Translations under genes and position numbers: made by a program
In this document: piece after piece, positions 43,068 to 53,762 of the stretch
How the letters are laid out: each line of letters begins with the position of its first letter
Position numbering within the stretch: the stretch's first letter is position 1
From: Rhodocyclaceae bacterium
Lineage (GTDB): Bacteria; Pseudomonadota; Gammaproteobacteria; Burkholderiales; Rhodocyclaceae
Length of the DNA stretch: 64,000 bases
Direction of reading: 5' to 3'
NCBI GenBank assembly: GCA_023230455.1
Contig: JALNXH010000017.1
Span: forward strand, 19,285-83,284
Notes under the pieces: generated by a model
The model's input: the letters and a program-made list of their open reading frames with translations, nothing else
Database searches by the model: none
Told to the model about the DNA's origin: nothing

Positions 43068-43880
43068 TCAGCGCCAGCGGTTGATGGCGTCGCGGGTTTC
43101 CTGCGCAACCCTGCGTGCGGCGGCGGCGAAGTCTTCGCCCTTGCCGGCGTAGAGGATGGCGCGCGAGGAATTGATCATCAGGCCGCCGCCGTCGGCGGTC
43201 TTGCCGGCACCGACGGTGGCTTCGATATCGCCGCCTTGGGCGCCGATGCCGGGCACCAGCAGCGGCAGGTCGCCGACGATCTGGCGCACGCGGGCGATCT
43301 CGGCGGGGAAGGTGGCGCCGACCACCAGCGCGCACTGGCCGCCGACGTTCCATTCGTTGGCGACGAGGCGGGCTACCCGCTCGTAGAGTTTCTCGCCGCC
43401 GATGTCGAGGAATTGCAGGTCGCTGCCGCCGGGGTTGGAGGTACGGCAGAGCAGGATCACGCCCTTGTCCTTCCAGGCCAGCCAGGGTTCCACCGAGTCG
43501 TGGCCCATATAGGGATTGACCGTCACCGCGTCGGCCTTGAAACGTTCGAAGGCTTCGATGGCGTACTGCTCGGCGGTGCTGCCGATGTCGCCGCGCTTGG
43601 CATCGAGAATCACCGGGATGCCCGGATGCTTGGCGTGGATGTGGGCGATCAGCCGTTCCAGTTGGTCTTCGCCGCGGCGCGCGGCAAAGTAGGCGATCTG
43701 CGGCTTGAAGCTGCACACCAGGTTGGCGGTGGCATCGACGATGGCGGTGCAGAATTCGAAAATGGCGTCGGGTCGGCCGGCCAGATGGGCGGGAAATTTC
43801 GCCGGATCGGGATCGAGGCCGACGCAGAGCAGGCTGTTGCGTTCGGTCCAGGCGGCGCGCAGGGCGGTGCTGAAGTTCAT
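43068..43880 (-). CDS. pyrF: Orotidine 5'-phosphate decarboxylase
   Basis: 270 residues from ATG 43878-43880 ([26 protein letters not shown]). Type 2 OMP decarboxylase: active-site segment [18 protein letters not shown], then [13 protein letters not shown] and [17 protein letters not shown]. Decarboxylates OMP to UMP in pyrimidine synthesis. Its ATG overlaps the stop of the Cys-rich protein gene (ATGA). Last gene of the glnS run. Confidence 0.96.
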   Translation of the reverse strand: MNFSTALRAAWTERNSLLCVGLDPDPAKFPAHLAGRPDAIFEFCTAIVDATANLVCSFKPQIAYFAARRGEDQLERLIAHIHAKHPGIPVILDAKRGDIGSTAEQYAIEAFERFKADAVTVNPYMGHDSVEPWLAWKDKGVILLCRTSNPGGSDLQFLDIGGEKLYERVARLVANEWNVGGQCALVVGATFPAEIARVRQIVGDLPLLVPGIGAQGGDIEATVGAGKTADGGGLMINSSRAILYAGKGEDFAAAARRVAQETRDAINRWR

Positions 43881-44083
43881 GATTTTTTCTCGTCGTCGGG
43901 GGCGGGTTCGTTGGCGGCACTTTCCCGGGCCTGTTTTTCCCGCAACCGGGCGTTTTTGTCCTCGTTGGCGAATACATAACGGCCGAAGAGAACGCAACCT
44001 TTCATGCCCGGGTCGCAGGGTAGGTCGTTCACCCGGGTGCAAACGTCATTGACTTCGTGAGGGCAACCCCAGCCTCCGGCCAT
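43877..44083 (-). CDS. Small Cys-containing protein
   Basis: 68 residues from ATG 44081-44083 ([15 protein letters not shown]). Four Cys at 7, 15, 23 and 30 (C-x7-C-x7-C-x6-C) suggest a metal or Fe-S site. The rest is charged and helical ([27 protein letters not shown]). It has an ATGA overlap with pyrF and begins 2 nt after the upstream small gene. I do not recognise a named family. The tight coupling supports it being real. Confidence 0.65.
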   Translation of the reverse strand: MAGGWGCPHEVNDVCTRVNDLPCDPGMKGCVLFGRYVFANEDKNARLREKQARESAANEPAPDDEKKS

Positions 44084-44085
44084 TG

Positions 44086-44283
44086 TCAGCCTCCCAGAAT
44101 CGTTTCGCCGCGGCGCAGCCGCTCCTGGCGCTCCCTGATTTCCGGAGGAAGGGCGAGCAGCAGAAACTGGCGAGCGTCCTCGAGCCACTGTAGACGCTGT
44201 AGCGGGCTCAACCGGGCGAAGGCTGCCAGTTGTTCGTCGCTGACGTAATAGCCGAAACCGCCGGACGGTTCAGTGCGAATCAT
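44086..44283 (-). CDS. Small partner of nucleotidyltransferase
   Basis: 65 residues from ATG 44281-44283 (MIRTEPSGGFGYYVSDEQLAAFARLSPLQRLQWLEDARQFLLLA). The helical core with SDEQLAAF-LSP-QRLQWLE-AR and the basic end ERQERLRRGETI recur beside nucleotidyltransferase genes. It overlaps the upstream gene by 14 nt, so the two are coupled. Likely the companion (antitoxin-like) subunit, by analogy with two-gene NTase modules. No activity is shown. Confidence 0.7.
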   Translation of the reverse strand: MIRTEPSGGFGYYVSDEQLAAFARLSPLQRLQWLEDARQFLLLALPPEIRERQERLRRGETILGG

Positions 44284-44764
44284 GGTTGCGAAGGCGCTCC
44301 AAATGTTCGATGTCGTCATGATCCTGCCTGCGATTGGCATGAGCCTTGAGCGCGATCAAGTCTTCGACGGCAGCAACCCTGACGGGTGTATCACCCACGT
44401 GACGCAAGGTGGCGCGGCCCATGGCAACTCCGATGTCGAGGGCAGGCGCGATCAGGATGTCGACCAGCGGGGCGTTGCTGACCGGGGATGAGAGGCCGAA
44501 GGCGACCATGTGCTTTTGTTCAGACCAAATCCAGCGCTGCTGCGCATCTTTCAACTCTGCCAGCGATACCGGTGCGACCGGGCTCAGATGCAAGGCTTCC
44601 GCACAGGCGATGAAACGATCGAGATTGGCTTCATCCAGTGCCAGAACGAGGTCGATGTCCATGGTCATGCGTGGCACGCCATGGAGGTTCATCGCCAGCC
44701 CGCCCACCACCAGGTAGTTCACCTGATGGCGATTTAAGGCCTGAAACAGATCAAGGTAGAACAT
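44270..44764 (-). CDS. Nucleotidyltransferase-fold protein
   Basis: 164 residues. The NTase signature is intact: VVGGLAMNLHGVPRMTMDIDLVLAL (GG then DxD), with a later Asp in VDILIAPALD and the helix VAAVEDLIALKAHANRRQDHDDIEHL. This resembles stand-alone NTases of the MNT/AbiEii-like superfamily. It begins 4 nt after glnS and overlaps its small partner. As a pair they could form a toxin-antitoxin-like module that modifies RNA or protein by nucleotidylation (inference from the family). Confidence 0.8.
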   Translation of the reverse strand: MFYLDLFQALNRHQVNYLVVGGLAMNLHGVPRMTMDIDLVLALDEANLDRFIACAEALHLSPVAPVSLAELKDAQQRWIWSEQKHMVAFGLSSPVSNAPLVDILIAPALDIGVAMGRATLRHVGDTPVRVAAVEDLIALKAHANRRQDHDDIEHLERLRNHDSH

Positions 44765-44768
44765 GTCC

Positions 44769-46580
<1,812 letters not shown>

Positions 46581-46685
46581 GGTGTTGCATCGATGAGGAT
46601 TGTGCGAAGCCGCAATTCTACCGGCTTGCCAGCGTGCGCTGGGTTTGCCGTACGATGATGGAAATACGAAGGGGAGACGATTTCG

Positions 46686-47969
46686 ATGCGGCGTCGGAGC
46701 AGAGCGGGCTACTCGCTTTACGGGGTAATTTTCATGTTGTTGGTGTTGACTCTTGCGGCGGCGGCTGTGCTGGTGATGTTCCAGGTACGCAACGAACAGC
46801 GCCGGCTGGCCGAGGCTCTCGGTCGCGAGGCGGCGGCGTTGTCCTCGCGCCAGGTGTTCGAACATCTCTATGGGTTGATGCGCAAGGGCTGGACGCGCGC
46901 CGAAATCGACGATGCGCTGGAGCGCTTGCGGCGGGCGCGGCCGGACATGGACATCCGCCTGATCCGCGGCGCCGCCGTGGTTCGCCAGTACGGCGTTCAT
47001 GCGGCGAGTTCGATTCCGGCAAACGATCCCTTGGTGGCGCAGGCGCTGCAAAGCGGCGAACCGGAATTCGCCGAGCGCGACGGTCGGGTGCGTTACGTGA
47101 TGCCGCTACGGGTGGTCGCCGAGTGCCAAGCCTGCCATCAGGCGCGCATCGGCGAGGTGAATGGCGCCATCGACCTATCGTTTCAGGCGGAGCGCTTTCG
47201 TTCCCCGTTGCAGACGGCGATCCGGGATACGCTGGAAATCCTCGCCATGGTCTTTTTGGCCCTGTTTGCGCTGATGCTGGCGCTCACCCGGATTTTGGTG
47301 ACGCGTCCGCTGGAACGGTTGGTCGCGGACATGGAGTCGGTGGTGGGCGATCACGATTACGCGCGCCGCATCGGTATTCCGCAGCGCGGCAGTTCCGATC
47401 TGCGCCGGGTGGTCAAGGCCTTCGATGTGCTGCTGGCCGACGCTGACCGGAATCAGCATCTGTTGCTCGAAAACTCGCTGCGCGATCCGTTGACCGGTGC
47501 CTACAACCGCCGCTATCTGATGCAGATGCTCGACGGTCTGTCACACCAACAGGCGAATCCGCTTCCCTATGCGCTGTATCTGGTCGATCTCGACCGATTC
47601 AAGCCGATCAACGATGCCCACGGACATGCCGTCGGCGACCGCATGCTGGAGGCGGTGGTCGTCGCTCTCGGTCAGGCGATCCGCAGCGCCGATGTGCTGG
47701 CCCGGGTCGGCGGCGACGAGTTTGCGGTGCTGGCGCCGGAATTGGATCGAGAGGCGGCGCAGGCGCTCGCGGTGCGTCTGCGCGAGGCGGTGGAAGCGAT
47801 CCGTTTGCGCTGGGGGACGCAACTGCTACAGGTCGGCGCCAGCGTCGGGCTGGCCTGGTCCGGCGACAGCGACGATCGTCGCGGCGAAGCGATGCTCGAT
47901 CGGGCGGACCAGGCGATGTACGTGCAGAAACGCATGCGCAGCGCGCTGGTGACAGCGTCGGAAGCATAA
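46686..47969 (+). CDS. Diguanylate cyclase with heme-c periplasmic sensor
   Basis: 427 residues. TM1 near residues 10-33, a periplasmic domain (~34-175) with a CxxCH heme-c motif (AECQACHQARIGEVNGAIDLSF), as in Tll0287/DUF3365-like sensors, and TM2 (ILAMVFLALFALMLALTRIL). HAMP-like region ~205-255, then GGDEF with DPLTGAYNRRY and RVGGDEFAVLA. The signature is intact, so it probably synthesises c-di-GMP in response to a redox or gas ligand at the heme. Start ATG 46686 has GGGGAGA upstream. The GGDEF gene and DUF1857 are 7 bp apart. Confidence 0.9.
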   Translation: MRRRSRAGYSLYGVIFMLLVLTLAAAAVLVMFQVRNEQRRLAEALGREAAALSSRQVFEHLYGLMRKGWTRAEIDDALERLRRARPDMDIRLIRGAAVVRQYGVHAASSIPANDPLVAQALQSGEPEFAERDGRVRYVMPLRVVAECQACHQARIGEVNGAIDLSFQAERFRSPLQTAIRDTLEILAMVFLALFALMLALTRILVTRPLERLVADMESVVGDHDYARRIGIPQRGSSDLRRVVKAFDVLLADADRNQHLLLENSLRDPLTGAYNRRYLMQMLDGLSHQQANPLPYALYLVDLDRFKPINDAHGHAVGDRMLEAVVVALGQAIRSADVLARVGGDEFAVLAPELDREAAQALAVRLREAVEAIRLRWGTQLLQVGASVGLAWSGDSDDRRGEAMLDRADQAMYVQKRMRSALVTASEA

Positions 47970-47976
47970 TGGCGGC

Positions 47977-48447
47977 ATGAACTTCGAACACCTTGTCGAA
48001 ATCAACGACCCGGACGTCCCCTTGCTCATCATGCTCGACCGCGCTCAGCTCTGGTCCGGTCTGATGCAGCGGGTGGAGGATGCCCGCGCTTTTCTTCCCG
48101 GACTCGACGAATGCCGCATCGTCTCTCGCGGCGCTTGCGGCGTCGAGCGGATATTGCGCTGGGGCGAGGTGGAGGTGAGCGACCGGGTGAGCTATGAAAA
48201 GTACCAATGGGTGCGTTTCGAAACCGCGGCAAGCGGACGCAGCGGCGGCGGCGTACTGACCATCCGCATCGAGGAGCCGGAGCCGCAGCGGCTGTTCCTG
48301 CGTTTCAGCTATGCAACCGTCTTCGCCACCGGTCACGAGCGCGAGGACGCGGCTTATGCCGAGTTTCTCCGGCAGGCCTACGAGGCCGCCGATATCGATA
48401 CGGTGCGGATGATCCGGCAGTTCGCCGCGGCCGATGGCCGCCATTGA
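47977..48447 (+). CDS. DUF1857 SRPBCC-like protein
   Basis: 156 residues. The opening MNFEHLVEINDPDVPLLIMLDRAQLWSGLMQRVEDARAFLPGLDEC is typical of DUF1857 (AtaL-like, START/SRPBCC fold). Then alternating strands and a helix at the C-terminus (EFLRQAYEAADIDTVRMIRQFA). Such proteins bind small hydrophobic ligands; the ligand here is unknown. It follows the diguanylate cyclase by 7 bp and may be cotranscribed with crcB. Confidence 0.8.
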   Translation: MNFEHLVEINDPDVPLLIMLDRAQLWSGLMQRVEDARAFLPGLDECRIVSRGACGVERILRWGEVEVSDRVSYEKYQWVRFETAASGRSGGGVLTIRIEEPEPQRLFLRFSYATVFATGHEREDAAYAEFLRQAYEAADIDTVRMIRQFAAADGRH

Positions 48448-48481
48448 ACGGCGCTCTGCGGCGAGCAAGTAAAATGCGGCG

Positions 48482-48862
48482 ATGAACGCGTTTTCCTTTA
48501 TCGCCATCGGCTTGGGCGCTGCACTCGGCGCCTGGTTGCGTTGGGGGTTCGGTCTCTGGCTCAACCCGCTGTTGCCGACGTTGCCGCTGGGGACGCTGAC
48601 CGCCAACCTGCTGGGCGGCTATCTGGTCGGCGTCGCCGTCGCCGTGTTCCATATCAATGTCGACCTGCCGCCGGAAGCCAAGTTGTTCGTCATTACCGGC
48701 TTTCTCGGTGGCCTGACTACGTTTTCAACGTTTTCGGCGGAGGTGGTCGGGTTGATTCGCGCCGCCGATTACGGTTGGGCTGCCGCTGCCGTCGGACTGC
48801 ATTTATCGGGTTCGCTGCTGATGACCGTGCTGGGTATCTGGAGCATCCACCGTCTCTCCTAG
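48482..48862 (+). CDS. crcB: Fluoride ion channel CrcB/Fluc
   Basis: 126 residues with four membrane segments: [63 protein letters not shown] and [20 protein letters not shown]. The [10 protein letters not shown] motif that lines the fluoride pore is intact. Dual-topology dimer exporting F-. There is no room or match for a fluoride riboswitch upstream (35 bp). Confidence 0.95.
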   Translation: MNAFSFIAIGLGAALGAWLRWGFGLWLNPLLPTLPLGTLTANLLGGYLVGVAVAVFHINVDLPPEAKLFVITGFLGGLTTFSTFSAEVVGLIRAADYGWAAAAVGLHLSGSLLMTVLGIWSIHRLS

Positions 48863-48901
48863 CCGCTCTGCGCATCTTTGTCGATGCCGATTAGCCGAAC
48901 C

Positions 48902-49984
48902 ATGCCTGCCCATCTCTTCGTCGATATTTCCTCCCACGGCTTCGGCCATCTCGGCCAGACCGCGCCGGTACTGGCGGCGTTGCAACAGCGGCTGCCGGGG
49001 ATGCGGCTGACCGTGCGCAGCGGTTTGCCGGCGTCGCTGCTGCAAGCGCGGATCGGGACCGAATTCGTCCATATCGATGCCGCCAGCGATTTTGGTTTCG
49101 TTCAGCGCGATGCAGTCAGCATCGATCACGTGGCCACCCGGCGGGCCTATCGCGAGGCCCACCGTGATTTCGACCGATGTGTGGCTCAGGAGGCGGAATT
49201 CCTTGCCGGGCTAGCGCCCGATTTGGTGCTGAGCAACGTTGCCTATCTGCCGTTGGCGGGCGCCCGCCGGGCGGGTATGCCATCGGTGGCGATGAGTTCG
49301 CTCAACTGGTTCGACCTCGCCACGCACTTCTATTCTGAGGAGAGCTGGGCGCTGAGGGTGACGGCGGAGATACGCGAGGCCTATGCGGCGGCAGACTGCA
49401 TGTTTGCGCTGACGCCGGGGATGCCGATGGCCGGGTTTCCGCGGCGCCAGCCGGTCGGTCCGGTTGCTTGCATCGCGGGTGCCGGGGCGCGGGCGCAGGT
49501 GCGCGCTGCGCTGGGCGTGGGCGAGCGCGAAACTCTGGTGCTGGTGGCGACGGGCGGCTTCGATCTTGATATCCCGCTGGCGGGCTGGCCGCAGCGGGAC
49601 GACCTGCGCTATCTGGTCCCCGCGGCATGGCAATCCAGGCATCCGGCGGCGCTTGGCTTCGGCCTCACCGAGTTCGATTTCACTGCCTTGCTGCGTGCGG
49701 CCGATGTGGTGCTGACCAAGCCGGGTTACGGCACGTTCGTCGAGGCGGCATGCAACGGAGTGCCGTTGCTTTACCTGCGACGCGAGGATTGGCCGGAGCA
49801 GGAGTTTCTGATTCGGTGGCTGCGACAATACGGCCGTTGTAACGAGGTCGCGTGGGCCGATCTGGCGAGCGGCACGTGGCTCAAAACGATGGACCGGCTG
49901 CTTGCGCAGCCGTTTGTTGCCGCCGTCGCGGCGACGGGCGCCGACGAGGTGGCGATTCGCTTGGCGGGCTATCTTGAGCGCTGA
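48902..49984 (+). CDS. Glycosyltransferase-like protein
   Basis: 360 residues from ATG 48902 (MPAHLFVDISSHGFGHLGQTAPVLAAL). GT-B-like fold: an N-terminal SSHGFGHLGQTAPVL region as in MurG or L-arabinokinase-type proteins, and a C-terminal nucleotide-binding part with LLRAADVVLTKPGYGTFVEAACNGVPLLYLRREDWPEQEF. No acceptor or donor can be inferred. The CDS end overlaps the hrpA start by 11 nt. Confidence 0.75.
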   Translation: MPAHLFVDISSHGFGHLGQTAPVLAALQQRLPGMRLTVRSGLPASLLQARIGTEFVHIDAASDFGFVQRDAVSIDHVATRRAYREAHRDFDRCVAQEAEFLAGLAPDLVLSNVAYLPLAGARRAGMPSVAMSSLNWFDLATHFYSEESWALRVTAEIREAYAAADCMFALTPGMPMAGFPRRQPVGPVACIAGAGARAQVRAALGVGERETLVLVATGGFDLDIPLAGWPQRDDLRYLVPAAWQSRHPAALGFGLTEFDFTALLRAADVVLTKPGYGTFVEAACNGVPLLYLRREDWPEQEFLIRWLRQYGRCNEVAWADLASGTWLKTMDRLLAQPFVAAVAATGADEVAIRLAGYLER

Positions 49985-52900
49985 ACGCAAGGCACCGCGA
50001 GCGCCTCGCGCTGAGGCGAGCGCGTTGCGCGCGGCGAGGACCGAGGCCCGGCTGGCGGCGCGGCCGGCCATCGCTTACGATGAAGCGCTGCCGGTCAATC
50101 TGCGTCGGGAGGAAATCGCCCAGGCCATCCGCGACCATCAGGTGGTGGTGATCTGCGGCGAGACCGGCTCGGGAAAAACCACGCAGTTGCCGAAGCTCTG
50201 CCTCGAACTTGGGCGCGGCTGCGCCGGGCTGATCGGCCACACCCAGCCGCGGCGTATTGCGGCGCGCGCCACGGCGACGCGCATTGCCCAGGAGCTGAAG
50301 AGCGAGCTCGGCAAGTATGTCGGCTACAAGATCCGTTTTACCGACAAGGCGTCGCCCGACACTTACATCAAGCTGATGACCGACGGCATCCTGCTTGCCG
50401 AAACCCAGGGCGACCCGCTGCTCAGAGCCTACGACACGCTCATCATCGACGAGGCCCACGAGCGCAGCCTCAACATCGATTTTCTGCTCGGCTATCTGCG
50501 CCAGCTGTTGCCGAAGCGGCCCGACCTGCGGGTGATCGTCACTTCGGCGACGCTCGATGCGGAGCGCTTCAGCCGGCATTTCGACGGCGCGCCGGTGATC
50601 GAAGTTTCGGGACGGTTGTACCCGATCGAAGTGCGCTATCGCGCCTACGAGGAACGCAAGGAGACCGACCTCAACGACGCCATCGTCGCGGCGGTGGACG
50701 AGTGCCACCGTGAAGGGCCGGGCGACGTGCTGGTGTTCCTGCCCGGCGAGCGGGAAATCCGCGAGGCGGCGGAAGCCTTGCGCAAACATCATCCGCCGGG
50801 GCTGGAAGTGGTTCCGTTGTTCGCCCGCCAGACGGCGCAGGAGCAGGGGCGTGTGTTCGCTCCGCATCAGGGGCGTCGCGTGGTGCTTGCCACCAACGTC
50901 GCGGAGACGTCGCTGACCGTGCCGGGCATCCGCTATGTGGTGGACAGCGGCCTGGCCCGCGTCAAGCGCTATTCCCATCGCAACAAGGTCGAGCAACTCC
51001 AGTCGGAGCCGATTGCGCAGTCGGCGGCGCGACAGCGCGCCGGGCGTTGCGGCCGGGTGACCTCGGGGCTCTGCATTCGCCTGTATGCGGAGGACGATTT
51101 CGACAAGCGCCCGGCGCACACCGATCCGGAGATTCTGCGTTCTTCGCTGGCCGGCGTGATTCTGCGCATGAAGTCGCTCAATCTCGGCGACGTCGAGGCG
51201 TTTCCGTTCCTCGACCGGCCGCTGCCGCGAATGATCGCCGACGGCTATGCGCTGCTTGCCGAACTCGGCGCGGTGGACGACGACAACCAGCTCACCGCGA
51301 TCGGCCGCGAACTGGCGAAGCTGCCGCTCGATCCGAAGATCGGCCGCATGATCCTCGCTGCCCGCGAACAGGGCTGCCTGAAGGAGATGCTGGTGATCGC
51401 CGCGGCGCTCTCGGTGCAGGATCCGCGCGAACGGCCGCAGGAGCAGGCCGGCAGCGCCGATCAGGCCCATGCCCGGTGGAAGGACGATAAATCCGAATTC
51501 CTGACCTGGCTGAAGCTGTGGAATGCCGCCGACGAAATCTGGCGGCATGAGACGTCCAACAAGCAGCGCCAGTGGTGCCGGCAGAACTTCCTCTCCTGGA
51601 TGCGCCTGCGCGAATGGCGCGACATCCACGGTCAGCTGATGACGCTGTGCCACGAACACGGTTGGAAGGAAAACCAGATTCCGGCCGGTTACGACGCCGT
51701 ACACCAGGCGTTGTTGGCCGGCCTGCTCGGCCATATCGGCCTGAAGAGCGAGGAGGAGGCGCATTATCTCGGTGCCCGCGGCATCAAGTTCTTCATCCAT
51801 CCCGGCTCTTCGTTGGTGAAAAAAGCCGGGCGCTGGATCGTCGCCGCGGAACTGGTGGAAACCTCGCGTCTGTTCGCCCGCTGCGTGGCGCGCATCGAGC
51901 CGGAATGGCTGGAACAGGTTGGCGCCCACCTGATCCGCAGCCATGTGTTCGAACCGCACTGGGAGAAGGGGCCGGGCCGCGTGGCGGCCTGGGAGCGGGT
52001 GACGCTGCATGGATTGCTGATCCATGCCCGCCGCCGGATCCATTACGGGCCGAAGGACCCGAGACTGGCGCGCGAGATACTGATCCGCGAGGCGTTGGTG
52101 CATGCGCAGGTTGGCGAGGACTGGCTGAAGAAGTGGCGTTTCCTGCAGCACAACCTGAAACTGATGCGCGACATCGAGCACCTCGAACACAAGTCGCGCC
52201 GTCCGGACGTGCTGGTCGACGCTGAGTTGATCCATGCCTTCTACGATGCCAAGCTGCCTGCCGACATCGTCACCCTGGCGGCCTTCGAGCGCTGGCGCCT
52301 GGACGCCGAGCAACATTCGCCGAAGTTGCTGTTCCTGCAACGCGAACAGTTGATGCGGCACGAGGCCGAAGGCATCACCACCGATGCGTTTCCGCCCGGG
52401 CTGGAACATCGCGGGCAGAAATATGCCCTGGCCTACAAGCACGATCCCGGTGCCGCGGACGACGGCATTACCCTGTCGCTGCCGCTGCCGGCGCTCAACC
52501 AGCTGCCGGCTAATCGCTGCGAATGGCTGGTGCCGGGGCTGCTGCGGGAAAAGGTGGTGGCGCTGCTCAAGACGCTGCCGCAGAAGTACCGCCATCGTCT
52601 GCAGCCGCTGGACGGCTTCGCCGAAAAATTCTGCGATGCAGCTCACGATCAGGACGAGGCGCTGGTGCGCGTGCTGATCCGTGCCGTTGAGGAGGCGCTG
52701 GCGATGAAGCTGCCGCTGGACGCCTTTCGTCCCGGAGAACTGCGGCCGCATCTGCTGATGAATTTTCGCCTGCTCGACGCACATGGCGGCACCCTGGGTT
52801 TCTCCCGCTCTCTCGCCGAGTTGCGGGCGCAGTACGGTGAGCGCGTCACCCAAAGCTTTATTCAGGCCGACGTGAAAGCCGAGACGGCCGAGGGCGAGCA

Positions 52901-53750
52901 CGCCGGTTTGACCCGCTGGTCTTTCGGCGAGCTGCCGGAGTTGATGGAAGTTATGGTGGCGGGCCGCCGTGTTGTAGGGTTTCCGGCGCTGGTGGACGAA
53001 GGCGACAGCGTGGCGCTGCGCGCCTTCGATACCGAGGAGATGGCTCGCAGCCGGCATCGCGTCGGGCTGCGCCGGCTGTTCGCGCTGGCGCTGAAGGAGC
53101 AGATCAAGTCCATCGAAAAGAACGTGCCGCGCGACGTCGGTATGCTCTATATGTCGATCGGAACCGAAAAGGAATTGAAGGAGCAGATTGTCGCCGCCAC
53201 TCTGGAGCGCACTTGCATGATGGCTCCGTTGCCGACCGGCCAGGCCGAGTTCGAGGCGCGGGTCGCTGCCGCCAAGGACCGCGTCATGCTGGTTTCGCAG
53301 GAAGTGGCGCGGCTGGTGGGTTCGATCCTGAGTGAGTACGCGGTACTGACGAAAAAGCTGCAATCGATGCAAAAGGCGTTTCCGCAGGCCTGCACCGATA
53401 TCGCTGCGCAGATTGCTGTATTGATCGATAGGCATTTCATCCTGGCGGTGTCGTGGGAACGGCTGGCCCATTTTCCCCGCTATCTCAAGGCGGCTGCGCT
53501 GCGCCTGGACAAGGCACGTGCCGATGCCGCCCGCGACGCACGCCTGATGGCCGACTGGCAAAGCCTCGGCAAGCTGTTCGAGCGCGAGCGTCTGATGCAG
53601 GCGAAAGGTGGCTTTGCCGATCCGTTTATGGAAGACTTTCGCTGGCTGCTGGAGGAACTCCGCGTGGCGCTGTTCGCGCAGGAATTGAAGACACCCTCGC
53701 CGGTATCGGTGAAACGATTACAAAAAATGTGGGACGGGCGTCCCCGCTAG
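49974..53750 (+). CDS. hrpA: ATP-dependent RNA helicase HrpA
   Basis: 1258 residues. I chose TTG 49974 (LSAERKAPRAPR), which overlaps the upstream stop; no ATG exists in frame before the helicase core, so a non-ATG start is certain. DEAH-box motifs: CGETGSGKTTQLPK, TQPRRIAARATA, DEAHERSLNIDF, TSATLDAERFSRHF, LATNVAETSLTVPGIRYVVDSGLAR, QRAGRCGR. C-terminal HA2/OB and DUF3418 regions complete the HrpA type (E. coli HrpA ~1300). HrpA processes stalled ribosomes and fimbrial mRNA in E. coli. Confidence 0.94.
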   Translation: MSAERKAPRAPRAEASALRAARTEARLAARPAIAYDEALPVNLRREEIAQAIRDHQVVVICGETGSGKTTQLPKLCLELGRGCAGLIGHTQPRRIAARATATRIAQELKSELGKYVGYKIRFTDKASPDTYIKLMTDGILLAETQGDPLLRAYDTLIIDEAHERSLNIDFLLGYLRQLLPKRPDLRVIVTSATLDAERFSRHFDGAPVIEVSGRLYPIEVRYRAYEERKETDLNDAIVAAVDECHREGPGDVLVFLPGEREIREAAEALRKHHPPGLEVVPLFARQTAQEQGRVFAPHQGRRVVLATNVAETSLTVPGIRYVVDSGLARVKRYSHRNKVEQLQSEPIAQSAARQRAGRCGRVTSGLCIRLYAEDDFDKRPAHTDPEILRSSLAGVILRMKSLNLGDVEAFPFLDRPLPRMIADGYALLAELGAVDDDNQLTAIGRELAKLPLDPKIGRMILAAREQGCLKEMLVIAAALSVQDPRERPQEQAGSADQAHARWKDDKSEFLTWLKLWNAADEIWRHETSNKQRQWCRQNFLSWMRLREWRDIHGQLMTLCHEHGWKENQIPAGYDAVHQALLAGLLGHIGLKSEEEAHYLGARGIKFFIHPGSSLVKKAGRWIVAAELVETSRLFARCVARIEPEWLEQVGAHLIRSHVFEPHWEKGPGRVAAWERVTLHGLLIHARRRIHYGPKDPRLAREILIREALVHAQVGEDWLKKWRFLQHNLKLMRDIEHLEHKSRRPDVLVDAELIHAFYDAKLPADIVTLAAFERWRLDAEQHSPKLLFLQREQLMRHEAEGITTDAFPPGLEHRGQKYALAYKHDPGAADDGITLSLPLPALNQLPANRCEWLVPGLLREKVVALLKTLPQKYRHRLQPLDGFAEKFCDAAHDQDEALVRVLIRAVEEALAMKLPLDAFRPGELRPHLLMNFRLLDAHGGTLGFSRSLAELRAQYGERVTQSFIQADVKAETAEGEHAGLTRWSFGELPELMEVMVAGRRVVGFPALVDEGDSVALRAFDTEEMARSRHRVGLRRLFALALKEQIKSIEKNVPRDVGMLYMSIGTEKELKEQIVAATLERTCMMAPLPTGQAEFEARVAAAKDRVMLVSQEVARLVGSILSEYAVLTKKLQSMQKAFPQACTDIAAQIAVLIDRHFILAVSWERLAHFPRYLKAAALRLDKARADAARDARLMADWQSLGKLFERERLMQAKGGFADPFMEDFRWLLEELRVALFAQELKTPSPVSVKRLQKMWDGRPR

Positions 53751-53762
53751 GAGAGAGACGAA

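Noticed and set aside
48448..48481. Possible fluoride riboswitch before crcB
   Set aside because: Only ~35 bp is available and no riboswitch-like sequence is present.
49881..53561. 1226-codon open frame on the minus strand opposite hrpA
   Set aside because: Composition is Gln/His/Arg-rich without any domain, while the plus strand carries all DEAH motifs. It is a GC-bias shadow.
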